Notes: generated from the sequence alone by a model not told the origin. 64,000 bases of DNA from Oscillospiraceae bacterium (GCA_017416245.1 JAFQCX010000008.1:1-64000); one strand, 5' to 3'; counted from the stretch's first letter, positions 51,048-61,152 are shown. Numbers and translations: made by a program.

Positions 51048-53918
51048 ATGATGCAGAAGATGAAGAAATGGATTGTTATGTTGCTGGTTGCCAGCTTGCT
51101 GTGCGCCCCTGTAGCAATGGTGCAGGTTGACGCCACAGAAAGTGACAGCCAAAACAACGACTGGACCTACAATCCGGAATCTCATAAAAACACCAACACG
51201 TACTACGATTATATTCAGAAGTACGCGAATATGGGACATCCTGAGCAGGAGATTGCCGTGGATGTTACGAGCTTCCAGATGATTCCTCCTGAGCTGGAAG
51301 GCATTACTGCCGACACAAAGCTTTATGAGAACCGGGAAGGCTCTGCCAAGGGCCTGTATATTGATGCCCAGGGTGAAAAGGTTGTTTTCAAGGTTAACAT
51401 CCCTGTGGGTGGCCTGTACTGCATCGAGATGGACTACTTCCCCCTGGCAGATAGTGCCAGCCAGTATCTGTTTGGCTTGTACATCGATGGAGAGCTTCCC
51501 TTTACGGAGGCAAACGGCTGTGTTGTGAGCCGTGTATATAAGAATGACCCCATCCGCGCAGATGAGAACGGTGACGATCTGCGTCCCCAGTCTTCACAGG
51601 CTCCTCAGTGGAGAAAGCAGTATCTGTACGACCAGACCGGCGTTTACGGAAATCTGAATTTCTACCTGGAAGCCGGTGAGCACACCATCGCTCTGTGTTT
51701 TGATGGCACACCTATACTGCTGCAGGGAATGACCCTGAAGCAGGAGCCCTTCCTGATGTCTTACCAGGACTACCTGAGCGTGTACCAGCAGAAGGGTTAT
51801 AAGAATACCGAGAATATTATGAAGCCGTTCCAGGCAGAGGATTATTATCTGCAGTCCAGCGCCTCTCTGTGGCCCAGCGCAGATAAGACCAGCCCTCTGA
51901 CCCAACCGTTCTCTTATGATAATATAAAGATCAACTACGGTGGCGGCAGCCAGTGGAAGCAGCCCGGCCAGTGGATCAGCTGGAAGATCGAGGCTCCCGA
52001 AGATGGCTTCTACAACCTGGGCGTTAAATATAAGCAGGGCTATTTGGATGGCCTGTTCAGCTCTCGTAGAATCTACATAGACGGCGAGGTTCCCTTCAAG
52101 GAGCTGAATGCTGTCCGATTCAACTATACCGGTCAGTGGAAGAATATGCTGCTCAGCGGCGAAAGCGGTCCTTACAGCATCTATCTGACCAAGGGTGAGC
52201 ACATCATTACGATGGAGAACGTTGTTGGCGATATGACCGACACCATGAGCGTTTTGCAGGCAGTGGTATCGAACCTGAATGAGCTCTACCTGTCCATTGT
52301 TATGATCACCAGCAGTGACCCTGACGAGTACCGCGATTACTTCCTGGATAGACTCCTGCCCAACCTGCCGGAAGAACTTCTCAAGAATTCCAAGATGCTC
52401 TTTGAAGAAGCAGAGCGTTTGGAGAACCTCGTTGGCCAGAAGGGTGCAGAAAACGCTTATTTTGAAGATGTAGCCTATAATCTGGAGAGCTATGCAGCCA
52501 ACATTGGCGATCTGACCTATAAGAGCAGACTGACCAACCTGAAGAACGATATCAACGGCTTGAGCGCAAAGCTTTCCACTTATCAGGAACAGGCATTGGA
52601 TATCGACTACATTGCGTTGGTTTCTCCCAATGAAAAGATGCCCACCACCAGCCTGAACGCCTGGCAGTGGGTGGTATATCAGGTAAAGAGCTTCTTTGCC
52701 TCCTTTAATAATAATAAAATCGACAAGGGCGAAGGTGCGAAAACCATTCGTGTTTGGATCAACACCGGTATCGACCAGTTTGAGATCATAAAGAATATGA
52801 TCACCGATGAGTTTACGCCCAAGACTGGTATTCAGGTGGATCTGGAATTGGCGCAGGGCTCTCTGATCAACGCTCTGGCAGCCGGCACAGGTCCTGACGT
52901 TATGCTGCAGGTGGTTTCCGATACCATCGTGAACCTTGCTCTTCGTGGCGCGGCAGTTGACCTTTCCTCCTATGACGGCTATTGGGAGATCCTGGACGAA
53001 TATGTAGAAGACGCTGAAATTCCCTTTATGCTGGAGGGCAGATACTACGGTATGCCCAACACAAACGGCTGTACAGTTATGTACGTCAGAACAGATATCT
53101 TTAAGAGCATGGGCCTGGAAGTTCCCCAGACATGGGACGATATGTACGATGTGGCGCAGGTGCTGCAGCGTTACAATATGACCCTTGGCTCCTCCGCATC
53201 TTTTGCAAACCTGCTGTATCAGAATGGCGGCTCCTACTTCAACGAGGATATGACCGGCGTTATGTTTGACGAGGATGTAGCAGTCGATGCATTGGTCCAG
53301 CACACAGAATTCTTCACAAAGTATGGCTTCCCTCAGGCGTTTGACTTTGTAAACCGCTTCAGAACAGGCGAAATGCCCATTGGCATTGCTGCTACTACGG
53401 CCTATACTACTTTGAAGTACACCGCACCCGAAATCAGCGGTCTGTGGGAGATGTTCCCCTGTCCCGGCACAATGAAGCCCGACGGCACTATTGACCGTAC
53501 CCAGATGGATAACTCCGGTAACGGCGCTGTGATGCTGAGCGATGCTGTCGAGAGAGGAAGAGATGCGTACGCATGGGAGTTCATCAGCTGGTGGTCTAAG
53601 GCCGAAGCCCAGACCAGATACGCAAATGACGTGGAAGCTGCGCTGGGTATTGCTGCAAGATATCAAACCGCAAACTACGAAACCCTGCGTTCTCAGGGGT
53701 GGACCAATAAGGAACTGGCTGTTCTGGAGAACCAGTACGGCTGGCTGAAGTTTATTCCCATTGTTCCCGGCAACTACTATGTTAACAGAGGCCTGACCAA
53801 CTCCATTCGTGCTGTGATCGACGACGGTGCTAACGCCCGTGAAATGCTGACGGAGTGGACGATCAAGATCAATGATGAAATTCTCCGTAAGCGAAATGAA
53901 TTTTATCAAAATAACTAA
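51048..53918 (+). CDS. Giant solute-binding protein with two beta-sandwich (CBM-like) modules
   Basis: 956 residues, about twice the usual size. Signal peptide 1-30 with no lipobox (SLLCAPVA does not fit), then two related beta-sandwich modules (about 70-235 and 258-405) that share the pattern YIDGE[LV]PF and GEH-TI/II; the second starts FQAEDYYLQ as in CBM6/35-like domains. A helical stretch (about 410-520) and a short linker lead to an SBP_bac_1 domain (about 563-956; TIRVWINTGIDQFEI, AAGTGPDVMLQVV, MEGRYYGMPNTNG-like). Secretion seems sure, anchoring unclear. Probably binds a glycan and presents it to the permeases that follow. Confidence 0.9.
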   Translation: MMQKMKKWIVMLLVASLLCAPVAMVQVDATESDSQNNDWTYNPESHKNTNTYYDYIQKYANMGHPEQEIAVDVTSFQMIPPELEGITADTKLYENREGSAKGLYIDAQGEKVVFKVNIPVGGLYCIEMDYFPLADSASQYLFGLYIDGELPFTEANGCVVSRVYKNDPIRADENGDDLRPQSSQAPQWRKQYLYDQTGVYGNLNFYLEAGEHTIALCFDGTPILLQGMTLKQEPFLMSYQDYLSVYQQKGYKNTENIMKPFQAEDYYLQSSASLWPSADKTSPLTQPFSYDNIKINYGGGSQWKQPGQWISWKIEAPEDGFYNLGVKYKQGYLDGLFSSRRIYIDGEVPFKELNAVRFNYTGQWKNMLLSGESGPYSIYLTKGEHIITMENVVGDMTDTMSVLQAVVSNLNELYLSIVMITSSDPDEYRDYFLDRLLPNLPEELLKNSKMLFEEAERLENLVGQKGAENAYFEDVAYNLESYAANIGDLTYKSRLTNLKNDINGLSAKLSTYQEQALDIDYIALVSPNEKMPTTSLNAWQWVVYQVKSFFASFNNNKIDKGEGAKTIRVWINTGIDQFEIIKNMITDEFTPKTGIQVDLELAQGSLINALAAGTGPDVMLQVVSDTIVNLALRGAAVDLSSYDGYWEILDEYVEDAEIPFMLEGRYYGMPNTNGCTVMYVRTDIFKSMGLEVPQTWDDMYDVAQVLQRYNMTLGSSASFANLLYQNGGSYFNEDMTGVMFDEDVAVDALVQHTEFFTKYGFPQAFDFVNRFRTGEMPIGIAATTAYTTLKYTAPEISGLWEMFPCPGTMKPDGTIDRTQMDNSGNGAVMLSDAVERGRDAYAWEFISWWSKAEAQTRYANDVEAALGIAARYQTANYETLRSQGWTNKELAVLENQYGWLKFIPIVPGNYYVNRGLTNSIRAVIDDGANAREMLTEWTIKINDEILRKRNEFYQNN

Positions 53919-53942
53919 GATTATTTTGAAAGGATGAAAGTG

Positions 53943-54857
53943 ATGAGTCGTATGAGTAAGTCTTACAGACTAAAAGCGAGAGCCAAAAGTGTTTGGACAG
54001 AACGCTCCAGCTACTTTATGATCGCTCCGTTTATGATTGCGTTTTTTATCTTCACGGTTATACCCGTTGTTGCGGCAATTGTGCTGAGCTTTACAGACTT
54101 CAATATGTTGCAGACCCCTAACTTCGTTGGATTTGATAACTATAAAACCCTGTTTTTGAACGATGACATATTCATTATTGCAGTTAAAAACACAATGATT
54201 TTGGCGTTCATCACAGGCCCTGTGGGTTACATCGCCTGCTTTGTCTTTGCGTGGTTTATTAACGAACTGCCCAATAAGATCCGCGCATTTATGACCCTGA
54301 TCTTCTATGCGCCTTCCATTACCGGCGGTGCATACTTCATTTGGACATACATTCTCAGCTCCGACCGCTACGGCGTGCTGAACGGTGTTCTGATGAAGCT
54401 GGGCTTCCTGGATTCTCCCATCCTGTGGCTGGCAGATACAGACTATATGCTGGTCTGTGTTATCATCGTTCAGCTGTGGCTCAGCTTGGGTACCAGCTTC
54501 CTGTCCTTCCTGGCAGGCTTCAAGACTGTGGATACCACTCTCTATGAAGCTGGCGCCATCGATGGCATTAACAACCGTTTCCAGGAGATCTGGTATTTGA
54601 CCCTGCCTCAGATGAAGCCTCAGCTTCTGTTCGGTGCAGTTATGCAGATCTCCAGCTCCTTTGCAGTGGGCGCTGTTCCTGCTGCATTGTGCGGCAACCC
54701 TTCTGTTAACTATGCAACCCATACAATTATCAACCACATTGATGACTACGGCGGAGTTCGTTATGAGCTGGGTTATGCCTGCGCGATCAGTACCGTGCTG
54801 CTGATGGTAATGCTGATCGTAAACAAGGTTATCAACAAGGTATTGGTAGACGATTAG
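53943..54857 (+). CDS. Sugar ABC permease, MalF/UgpA type (pair 1)
   Basis: About 304 residues, six membrane segments. YFMIAPFMIAFFIFTVIPVVAAIVLSF and the EAA loop EAGAIDGINNRFQEIWYLTLPQMKP mark the MalF-like class. Two in-frame ATGs (53934, 53943); AAAGG lies too close to the first and 9 nt from the second, so 53943 is used. It lies downstream of the giant binding protein. Confidence 0.93.
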   Translation: MSRMSKSYRLKARAKSVWTERSSYFMIAPFMIAFFIFTVIPVVAAIVLSFTDFNMLQTPNFVGFDNYKTLFLNDDIFIIAVKNTMILAFITGPVGYIACFVFAWFINELPNKIRAFMTLIFYAPSITGGAYFIWTYILSSDRYGVLNGVLMKLGFLDSPILWLADTDYMLVCVIIVQLWLSLGTSFLSFLAGFKTVDTTLYEAGAIDGINNRFQEIWYLTLPQMKPQLLFGAVMQISSSFAVGAVPAALCGNPSVNYATHTIINHIDDYGGVRYELGYACAISTVLLMVMLIVNKVINKVLVDD

Positions 54858-54867
54858 GAGAGAGATT

Positions 54868-55728
54868 ATGAAAATTTTACGTATGCATAAACAATTGAAT
54901 CGCTCTCATTTCGGCAACTTCTTGGTGTTCCTTATGCTGGCAGTTATGGGTGTATTTATGGGTCTGCCCCTGTACTACAACATTATCCAGTCCTTTAAGC
55001 CGGTTGAAGAGCTTTTCATCTTCCCGCCCCGATTCTATGTGGTCAACCCCACAGGAAGTCACTATTCTCAACTGTTCCAGTTGGTATCTGACCTGACAGT
55101 TCCTTTCAGCAGATACCTGTTCAACAGTGTTTTCGTAAGTATTTGCAGTACTGGTGTCGGTGTTCTGATCGGCGCTATGGCTGCATACCCCTTCGCAAAG
55201 AAGAAATTCCCCGGCAAGGATACGCTGTGGCGTCTGATTATGCTGACACTGCTGTTCTCCGGTGGCGTTACCGCCCTGCCTGCCTATATCGTAAAGGCAA
55301 AGCTGGGCCTGATCAATACCTACTGGGTACTGATCCTGCCGTCCCTGGCCTCCACATTGCATATGTTCCTGCTGCGTCAGTTTATGCTGCAGATTCCCGA
55401 TGTTTTGATGGACGCGGCAAAGATCGACGGTGCAAACGATATTGTTATCTTCAGACATGTGGTTCTTCCCAATGTTAAGCCTGCATGGATGACCGTTATG
55501 GTGCTTTCCTTCACTCACGTTTGGAATACAGGTTCTGCCGGCGTTATTTTCAAGGAAGAACTGAAGCTTCTGCCCACAGCGTTGAGCCAGATCGCCGCAG
55601 GCGGTATCTCCCGTCAGGGTGCTTCCGCAGCTGCCGGCGTGCTTTTGATGATCCCTCCCATCGTGTCCTTCGTCCTGACGCAGAGTAAGATGCTGCAGAC
55701 AATGGCACACTCGGGCATTAAGGATTAA
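54868..55728 (+). CDS. Sugar ABC permease, MalG type (pair 1)
   Basis: 286 residues with six membrane segments; EAA loop DAAKIDGANDIVIFRHVVLPNVKP. It pairs with the previous permease. SD AGGAGAGAG. The sequence looks closer to the LplC/YtcP class used for uronic or complex oligosaccharides than to maltose permeases; this is an impression from the N-terminal MHKQLNRSHFGNF and YYNIIQSFKPVEELFIFPP. Confidence 0.92.
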   Translation: MKILRMHKQLNRSHFGNFLVFLMLAVMGVFMGLPLYYNIIQSFKPVEELFIFPPRFYVVNPTGSHYSQLFQLVSDLTVPFSRYLFNSVFVSICSTGVGVLIGAMAAYPFAKKKFPGKDTLWRLIMLTLLFSGGVTALPAYIVKAKLGLINTYWVLILPSLASTLHMFLLRQFMLQIPDVLMDAAKIDGANDIVIFRHVVLPNVKPAWMTVMVLSFTHVWNTGSAGVIFKEELKLLPTALSQIAAGGISRQGASAAAGVLLMIPPIVSFVLTQSKMLQTMAHSGIKD

Positions 55729-55761
55729 GCGATGGATATGACATTGAAGTGAGGTGTATAC

Positions 55762-57222
55762 ATGAGACGAAGAATAGGAAGCTTGTTATTGGCATTGGTG
55801 CTGGTACTGACGTCTTTGGCTATGGCAGTATCTGCTGCCCAGCCCGACAGGACGTATACCTACGAGGAAGATACGCCTGTACCTGCAACAAATGCATATC
55901 AAGTTAAGATTATTGTAGACGAAAGTGTTATGGGCACAAAACAGCTGAATAATCCCAGAGACATTTTCGTAGATCACGAGGATCGTATATTCATCCTGGA
56001 CTCGGGCAATGCCCGTGTGGTGGTGCTGGATAAGGATTATCGTTGCATCAAGGAAATCAGTGAATTCATTTATAAGGATGAGGTGCTCACCCTGTCTGAT
56101 GGAGCAGAGGGCTTGTTCTTCCGCGAGGAGAACAAGATGCTCTACATTGCCGATACCAATAATGACCGCATTTTGGTGTCTGATTTGGACGGTAAGGTCT
56201 CCCGTGTTTATACAAAGCCGGTAGGCGAGCTGCTGGATCCCAATCTGGAATATAAGCCCAGGAAGATCATCGTGGATAATATGGGCATTATGTACGTTAC
56301 GTCCGGCAACATCAACACCGGTGCTCTGATGGTAGACAGCGCCAACAGCTTCCTGGGCTTTTACGGCACCAATAAGCTGAAGATGACCGCATCAATGCAA
56401 GTGGAATTCTTCTGGCGCAGCATTTTGTCTGCCGAAGCAAACAAGCAGTCCGGCGTAACCTTCCAGCCCGTTGAGTTCAACAACCTTTTTTGGTCCGATG
56501 ACAGATTCGTTTATACGGTATCCCCGTTGTCGGAAGATACCGCGACCTCTGTATCCAAGTTGAACGCATTGGGTAACGATGTATTTGTGCAGAGCATTGA
56601 TCTGTACACACTGAATAAAACCCGAAAGATCAGCGGTGTTGTGTTATCTGACATCACTGTTGACAGTGAGGGTGCTATTACGATCGTTGACATTACAACA
56701 GGTCACTTGTATCAATATGACGAGAACTGTAACCTGCTGTCAGTATTTGGCGGTATGGGTTATCAAAAGGGTCTGTTTACACAGCCTGTGTCTATTGAAT
56801 CCGATAGTGATAACAATGTGCTTGTTTTGGATGCCAGCAAGAACACCGTCACAGTAATGGAGCAGACCTTCTATGGAAGAATGGTTCGTTCCGCCAATTA
56901 CCTGTATGGTCAGGGTCGTTACCAGGAATCCATTGAGCCTTGGATGGAAGTGCTCAGAATGAATGCTAACTACACGCAGGCCTATACCGGCTTGGGCAAG
57001 GCATACATCAGTATGGGCGAATACGAGCAGGCAATGGAATACTTTAAGCTTGGTAAGGATAAGGAAGGCTATGCCGAAGCAAAGGCATCCCTTCGTGATG
57101 AAACAATTCGTGAATACTTCGCGTATGTTGTTGCAGTCGTTGTTGTGTTGCTGATCTTCATTCTGTTCTATGAACGAATCATCGACATCGTATCAACAAT
57201 ATACTGGCGTATAAGAAAGTAG
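55762..57222 (+). CDS. NHL-repeat and TPR protein, membrane-anchored, extracellular
   Basis: 486 residues. Signal peptide 1-26 (ending AVSAA), an NHL beta-propeller region with at least five blades (LNNPRDIFVDHEDRIFILD, GAEGLFFREENKMLYIADT and others, about 60-370), two TPR-like helical pairs (about 375-455; GRYQESIEPWMEVLRMNANY, GEYEQAMEYFKLG), and a C-terminal membrane segment (about 455-475) with a short basic tail. Topology is type I, propeller outside. Propellers of this kind bind ligands or act as scaffolds; here it may gather the binding proteins on the surface. No enzyme motif is seen. Confidence 0.85.
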   Translation: MRRRIGSLLLALVLVLTSLAMAVSAAQPDRTYTYEEDTPVPATNAYQVKIIVDESVMGTKQLNNPRDIFVDHEDRIFILDSGNARVVVLDKDYRCIKEISEFIYKDEVLTLSDGAEGLFFREENKMLYIADTNNDRILVSDLDGKVSRVYTKPVGELLDPNLEYKPRKIIVDNMGIMYVTSGNINTGALMVDSANSFLGFYGTNKLKMTASMQVEFFWRSILSAEANKQSGVTFQPVEFNNLFWSDDRFVYTVSPLSEDTATSVSKLNALGNDVFVQSIDLYTLNKTRKISGVVLSDITVDSEGAITIVDITTGHLYQYDENCNLLSVFGGMGYQKGLFTQPVSIESDSDNNVLVLDASKNTVTVMEQTFYGRMVRSANYLYGQGRYQESIEPWMEVLRMNANYTQAYTGLGKAYISMGEYEQAMEYFKLGKDKEGYAEAKASLRDETIREYFAYVVAVVVVLLIFILFYERIIDIVSTIYWRIRK

Positions 57223-57235
57223 GGGGTGAACGGTT

Positions 57236-57871
57236 ATGAAAAAACGTACTGGTTTTGATACAATGAGCCCCTATCTGTATCCGTTCTACATTATGCGTCA
57301 TCCGCGAGACGGCTTCCTGGAACTGAAAGCAAACAAGAAGAGCTCCCCCGTTGTGGTGCTTGTCGCTGTTGTGCTTTGGTTGTTCGTGGAACTGTTCTAC
57401 CGTGCCGCTACGGGATACGATATGAACGCATTTGAGGCTGCGGAAACCAGCATGCTTCGTACAGGCGTTGTTACGGTCGTGATGTTTGTAATGGTTTGCG
57501 CATCCAACTGGATGATCTGTACGCTGATGGAAGGCAAGGGAAAATTGCTTGACATTTGTACGGTCGCCGCGAATGCGTTGTTGCCTTATATTTTCGTTCG
57601 CTTTATAACCACAGTGCTCAGCTGGTTCTTTGCAGGTGATGAGCAAGTGTTTCTTACCTACGCAGTGACTGTGTCCCAGATATGGGGTGCGATCATAGCC
57701 TTCAGCGGCCTGCAGGAGGTACACGAGTATTCCTTTGCAAAAACAATATATTCCATAATATTGACAGTTGTATGCTTGATTATTATGTTCTTTATTGCGT
57801 TGATGCTGCTGATTCTGTTTGAACAGCTGTATTATTTCGTAGTTACGGTTATGTTTGAACTGAGATATTAG
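57236..57871 (+). CDS. YIP1 family membrane protein
   Basis: 211 residues with five hydrophobic segments and the Yip1-like start MSPYLYPFYIMRHPRDGFLELKANKKSS. Bacterial members lie next to transport and sugar loci; function unknown. SD AGGGGGTGA, 14 nt after the previous stop. Confidence 0.75.
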   Translation: MKKRTGFDTMSPYLYPFYIMRHPRDGFLELKANKKSSPVVVLVAVVLWLFVELFYRAATGYDMNAFEAAETSMLRTGVVTVVMFVMVCASNWMICTLMEGKGKLLDICTVAANALLPYIFVRFITTVLSWFFAGDEQVFLTYAVTVSQIWGAIIAFSGLQEVHEYSFAKTIYSIILTVVCLIIMFFIALMLLILFEQLYYFVVTVMFELRY

Positions 57872-57897
57872 TCGATGAACGTGGAATGGAGAATAAG

Positions 57898-60237
57898 ATG
57901 AATATTAAAGATGCATATTGGAAATGCAAGCGGATACTCCGCAAGCATAAAGAGACAATCAGCCGCACGTTCAGTTACGCGCTGATCGCAGTGCTGATTG
58001 CTGCCACGGCCTATGGCGTATATAGTGTTTATCAATCCGATCTCAGACGGGCAGAAATTGCCAATCAGGAGAAGGATAAGACCACCATCAAGGCTACAAC
58101 GAAGTATAACTATGGCACCCCCGGCTTTAATAAGGTTTCTGAGAATGACAAGCTGCTGCTGGAAGCAGATTTTACCACCGGTGAAATTTGCGTGACAGAG
58201 AAAGCGTCCGGTATGAAGTGGTACTCCAACCCTCAGAACCGGAGCGAGGATAAAAACGTAAAGTCCATGGCTAAGCTCAATAGCCAGTTGTATGTCAAGT
58301 TCATCAACGAGGATAAGGGCGTTGAGGTTGATATGGACAACTATGCCGGTAGTATCAAGAAGGGCAGAATGGAACACGAGCTGATTGAAAACGGTGTAAA
58401 GTTTACATTCGGCTTCCCCATTGCCAACGTGTATATTCCCGTGCAGTATACCCTGACTGAGGACGGCTTCCAGGCTGAAATCGTAACGGGTGAAATCAAG
58501 GGTGTCGGCAGTAACCCCTTTGTGGTTACAACTATTTCCTTGCTGCCTTACTTTGGCGCAGGCGATATGCAGGACGACGGTTACCTGTTTGTGCCGGACG
58601 GCTCTGGCGCCCTGATCAATTTTAATAATAACAAGCAGACCAGTCTGGAGTATTATGCGCCTATTTACGGTGAAAACCCCACGCTGGTAAAGACAAGCCA
58701 GACATCAGTCCAGCAGAAGGCAACGCTGCCTGTATTTGGCGCCAAGGTGAATGACCATGCTTTCTTCGGCGTTGTTGTTTCCGGCGAACAGTGCAGTGGC
58801 ATTGCAGCAGCATCCAGCCTGATCGACAGTTCTTATAACCACGTGTATACCCGTGCAACCTTGCGTGAGTACACCTTGAAGTACTACAAGGCTAATCACT
58901 GGGGCAGACAAGATAGCCATTCTGTTGATTACAGCAACGATATAACTGAGGGCGAGAATTACGCTGTCCGTTACTTCTTCCTGGAAGGGGAGGATGCTGA
59001 CTACACAGGTATGAGTAAGCTCTATAAGAACTACCTGAAGAAGAACAATCAGATCAAGGAATCTGAGCTGGCTAACAAAAAGTATATGGTTCTGGATCTG
59101 ATCGGCGCAGTCAGCATCGAGAAGTACGTAGTGGGCATTAAGATGCCTGTGGTTACTGCGCTCACTACCTACAATGAGGTGTGTGAGATCGTAAAGGAAC
59201 TGAAGGCCCAGGGCGTTGAGAATTTGATCATCAACTACATTGGCGCGCTGGACGGTGGCTTGCATAACGAAGTTTACAATGCGGTGACCCCTGAATCCGT
59301 TCTTGGCTCCAAGAAGGAATTCAAAGAAATGATCAATTACCTGAAGAGTGAGAACGTTTTGCTGTTCCTGGAGACGAACCCCGTTGAGATCTATAACGAT
59401 GGAAATGGTTACACTGGTAATGGCGATAGCGTAAAGACCTTCTTCGATAAGTACGCCTTCCAGTATTCCTACGACCTGGACCGCAACACAAGCATCGAAG
59501 CAAGCCGTTGGCGTCTGCTTCGTCCCCGCCTGGCTTCTGAGATCGCTGTTAAATTTGCAGAATCTGCAAAGAAGTGGAATGTCGAACAGATTTCCATGAC
59601 AAAAATCGGCGAATATGTATACTCTGACTATTCAGAGAATAACAACAACATCAGCAAGAAGCAAGTTCTTCAGCTTTGGAAGGATACCCTGGCAGAGCTG
59701 GATGAAAAGACCCAGTATTTGATGCTGCACGGCGGCAATGCCTACTGCGCAGCCTACACAGACGTAATTACCAATGTGTCTGATAGCTTCAGTGATTTCG
59801 ATCTGCAGAATCAGAGCGTACCTTTCTATCATATGGTCTTCCAGGATGATATTCTGCTCACTGCTGACGGTCTGAACACCACAGTTGACTATGATTATGC
59901 ATTCCTGAAGGCACTGGAGACCAGCACCAGCCTCAAATTCAATTTGATTTATGGCGATGTGTCTTCTCTGGTAGGCACAGAGTATAACACAATGGTTTCC
60001 TATTCCTATGAATACTGGAAAACTGCTGTTGTAGAGAAGTATGTAGAACTGCAGAAGGCTGCAGCGCAGTTTGCAGGCAAAGAGATTGTAAGACACGAGC
60101 AGTTAGAAGAGGATGTGGCGCTGACGGTATATGAGTCCGGCGAGTTGGTTGTCAACTACGGCAATGATGCCTATACCTACGGCGGTCAAGAGGTCGCTCC
60201 CAGAAGCTACCTTGTCCTCACGGGAGGTGCAAAATGA
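57898..60237 (+). CDS. DUF5696 membrane-anchored surface protein
   Basis: About 779 residues. N-terminal cytosolic basic tail, one membrane segment (about 29-50), then a large outside part. The first outer region (about 80-320) is beta-rich and ends VPDGSGALINFNNNK, the pattern I associate with DUF5696; the second (about 380-700) has the alternating strands and helices of a TIM barrel (VENLIINYIGALDGGL, VLLFLETNP, QYSYDLDRN). The layout resembles glycoside hydrolases with a mutarotase-like N-domain, but no catalytic pair can be named. ATG 57898 is preferred because GGAG lies 5 nt upstream. It overlaps the next permease by 4 nt. Confidence 0.82.
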   Translation: MNIKDAYWKCKRILRKHKETISRTFSYALIAVLIAATAYGVYSVYQSDLRRAEIANQEKDKTTIKATTKYNYGTPGFNKVSENDKLLLEADFTTGEICVTEKASGMKWYSNPQNRSEDKNVKSMAKLNSQLYVKFINEDKGVEVDMDNYAGSIKKGRMEHELIENGVKFTFGFPIANVYIPVQYTLTEDGFQAEIVTGEIKGVGSNPFVVTTISLLPYFGAGDMQDDGYLFVPDGSGALINFNNNKQTSLEYYAPIYGENPTLVKTSQTSVQQKATLPVFGAKVNDHAFFGVVVSGEQCSGIAAASSLIDSSYNHVYTRATLREYTLKYYKANHWGRQDSHSVDYSNDITEGENYAVRYFFLEGEDADYTGMSKLYKNYLKKNNQIKESELANKKYMVLDLIGAVSIEKYVVGIKMPVVTALTTYNEVCEIVKELKAQGVENLIINYIGALDGGLHNEVYNAVTPESVLGSKKEFKEMINYLKSENVLLFLETNPVEIYNDGNGYTGNGDSVKTFFDKYAFQYSYDLDRNTSIEASRWRLLRPRLASEIAVKFAESAKKWNVEQISMTKIGEYVYSDYSENNNNISKKQVLQLWKDTLAELDEKTQYLMLHGGNAYCAAYTDVITNVSDSFSDFDLQNQSVPFYHMVFQDDILLTADGLNTTVDYDYAFLKALETSTSLKFNLIYGDVSSLVGTEYNTMVSYSYEYWKTAVVEKYVELQKAAAQFAGKEIVRHEQLEEDVALTVYESGELVVNYGNDAYTYGGQEVAPRSYLVLTGGAK

Positions 60238-61133
60238 AAAAATTAAAAGGTCGCACACTGTTGACTTCAACCGATAAAACAGGACTGCTGTTTGTTTTGC
60301 CCTTTGTTATCGGCTTTATATGGCTGTTTATGAAACCGCTGTTGGAGTCACTGAACTACACATTTCACAGAATCACAATGGGCACTGACAGCTTGGTCTT
60401 GACCCCCATTGGTTTTGATAACTGGAAGTATATGGCAACCACAGACGCAGCCTTTATAAGAAAGCTGGTAGAAATGACCTCCGGTATGCTGGTGGAAATT
60501 CTCGTCATAATGTTTATCAGTATTTTCCTGGCTGTTCTGCTGGTGGACAAATTCCCCGGCCGTCTGTTCTTCCGTACAGCATTGTTCCTACCTATGATTT
60601 TCGGCGCAGCTCCCATTATGAGCTCCTTCCATACGCTGGGTGGCGACAGCGCCATGACGGCAGATAGTAACGCCTTTGTTACCATGTCCGGCGAAATGAC
60701 CGGTTTTATCAATGAGATCATTTCAAGCTTTGGTGTTCTGGCGCCGGTCATAGAAGAGTTTACGCAATATGCCGGCACGCTCTTCAATCTGGTGTGGGAT
60801 ACCTCCTTGCAGATCGTTATTTTCATTATCGGCCTGCAGGCGATTCCCGCCCACCTCTATGAGGTAGCAAAGATGGAGGGTGCAACCAAATGGGAAACCT
60901 TTTGGAAGATCACCTTCCCGCTGCTTACCCCCAGCATTTTGCTGTGCTTGGTTTATTCTGTTATCGATTACTTTAACAAGAGTACAAACCGCATTGTTGT
61001 TATGATTCAAGAGAATATGACTGCCCGTTTGGACTATGCTTGTACACAGAGCTGGGCTTATGCGCTTATGATTTTCGCGGTTGTTCTGATCATCAATGCA
61101 TTTATGTCCAGAAAAGTAATTACCCTGGATTAA
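60234..61133 (+). CDS. Sugar ABC permease, MalF type (pair 2)
   Basis: 299 residues, six membrane segments, LLFVLPFVIGFIWLFMKPLLESL at the N-terminus and EAA loop EVAKMEGATKWETFWKITFPLLTP. A loop insertion between segments (about 125-175, GGDSAMTADSN...) is longer than in pair 1. ATGA overlap with DUF5696 indicates tight coupling to it. Confidence 0.92.
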   Translation: MKKLKGRTLLTSTDKTGLLFVLPFVIGFIWLFMKPLLESLNYTFHRITMGTDSLVLTPIGFDNWKYMATTDAAFIRKLVEMTSGMLVEILVIMFISIFLAVLLVDKFPGRLFFRTALFLPMIFGAAPIMSSFHTLGGDSAMTADSNAFVTMSGEMTGFINEIISSFGVLAPVIEEFTQYAGTLFNLVWDTSLQIVIFIIGLQAIPAHLYEVAKMEGATKWETFWKITFPLLTPSILLCLVYSVIDYFNKSTNRIVVMIQENMTARLDYACTQSWAYALMIFAVVLIINAFMSRKVITLD

Positions 61134-61152
61134 GAAGGAGGAGTGAAAGATT

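Noticed and set aside
51594..53909. 771-residue minus-strand open frame opposite the giant binding protein
   Set aside because: Shadow of biased codon use; plus strand has signal peptide, modules and binding fold.
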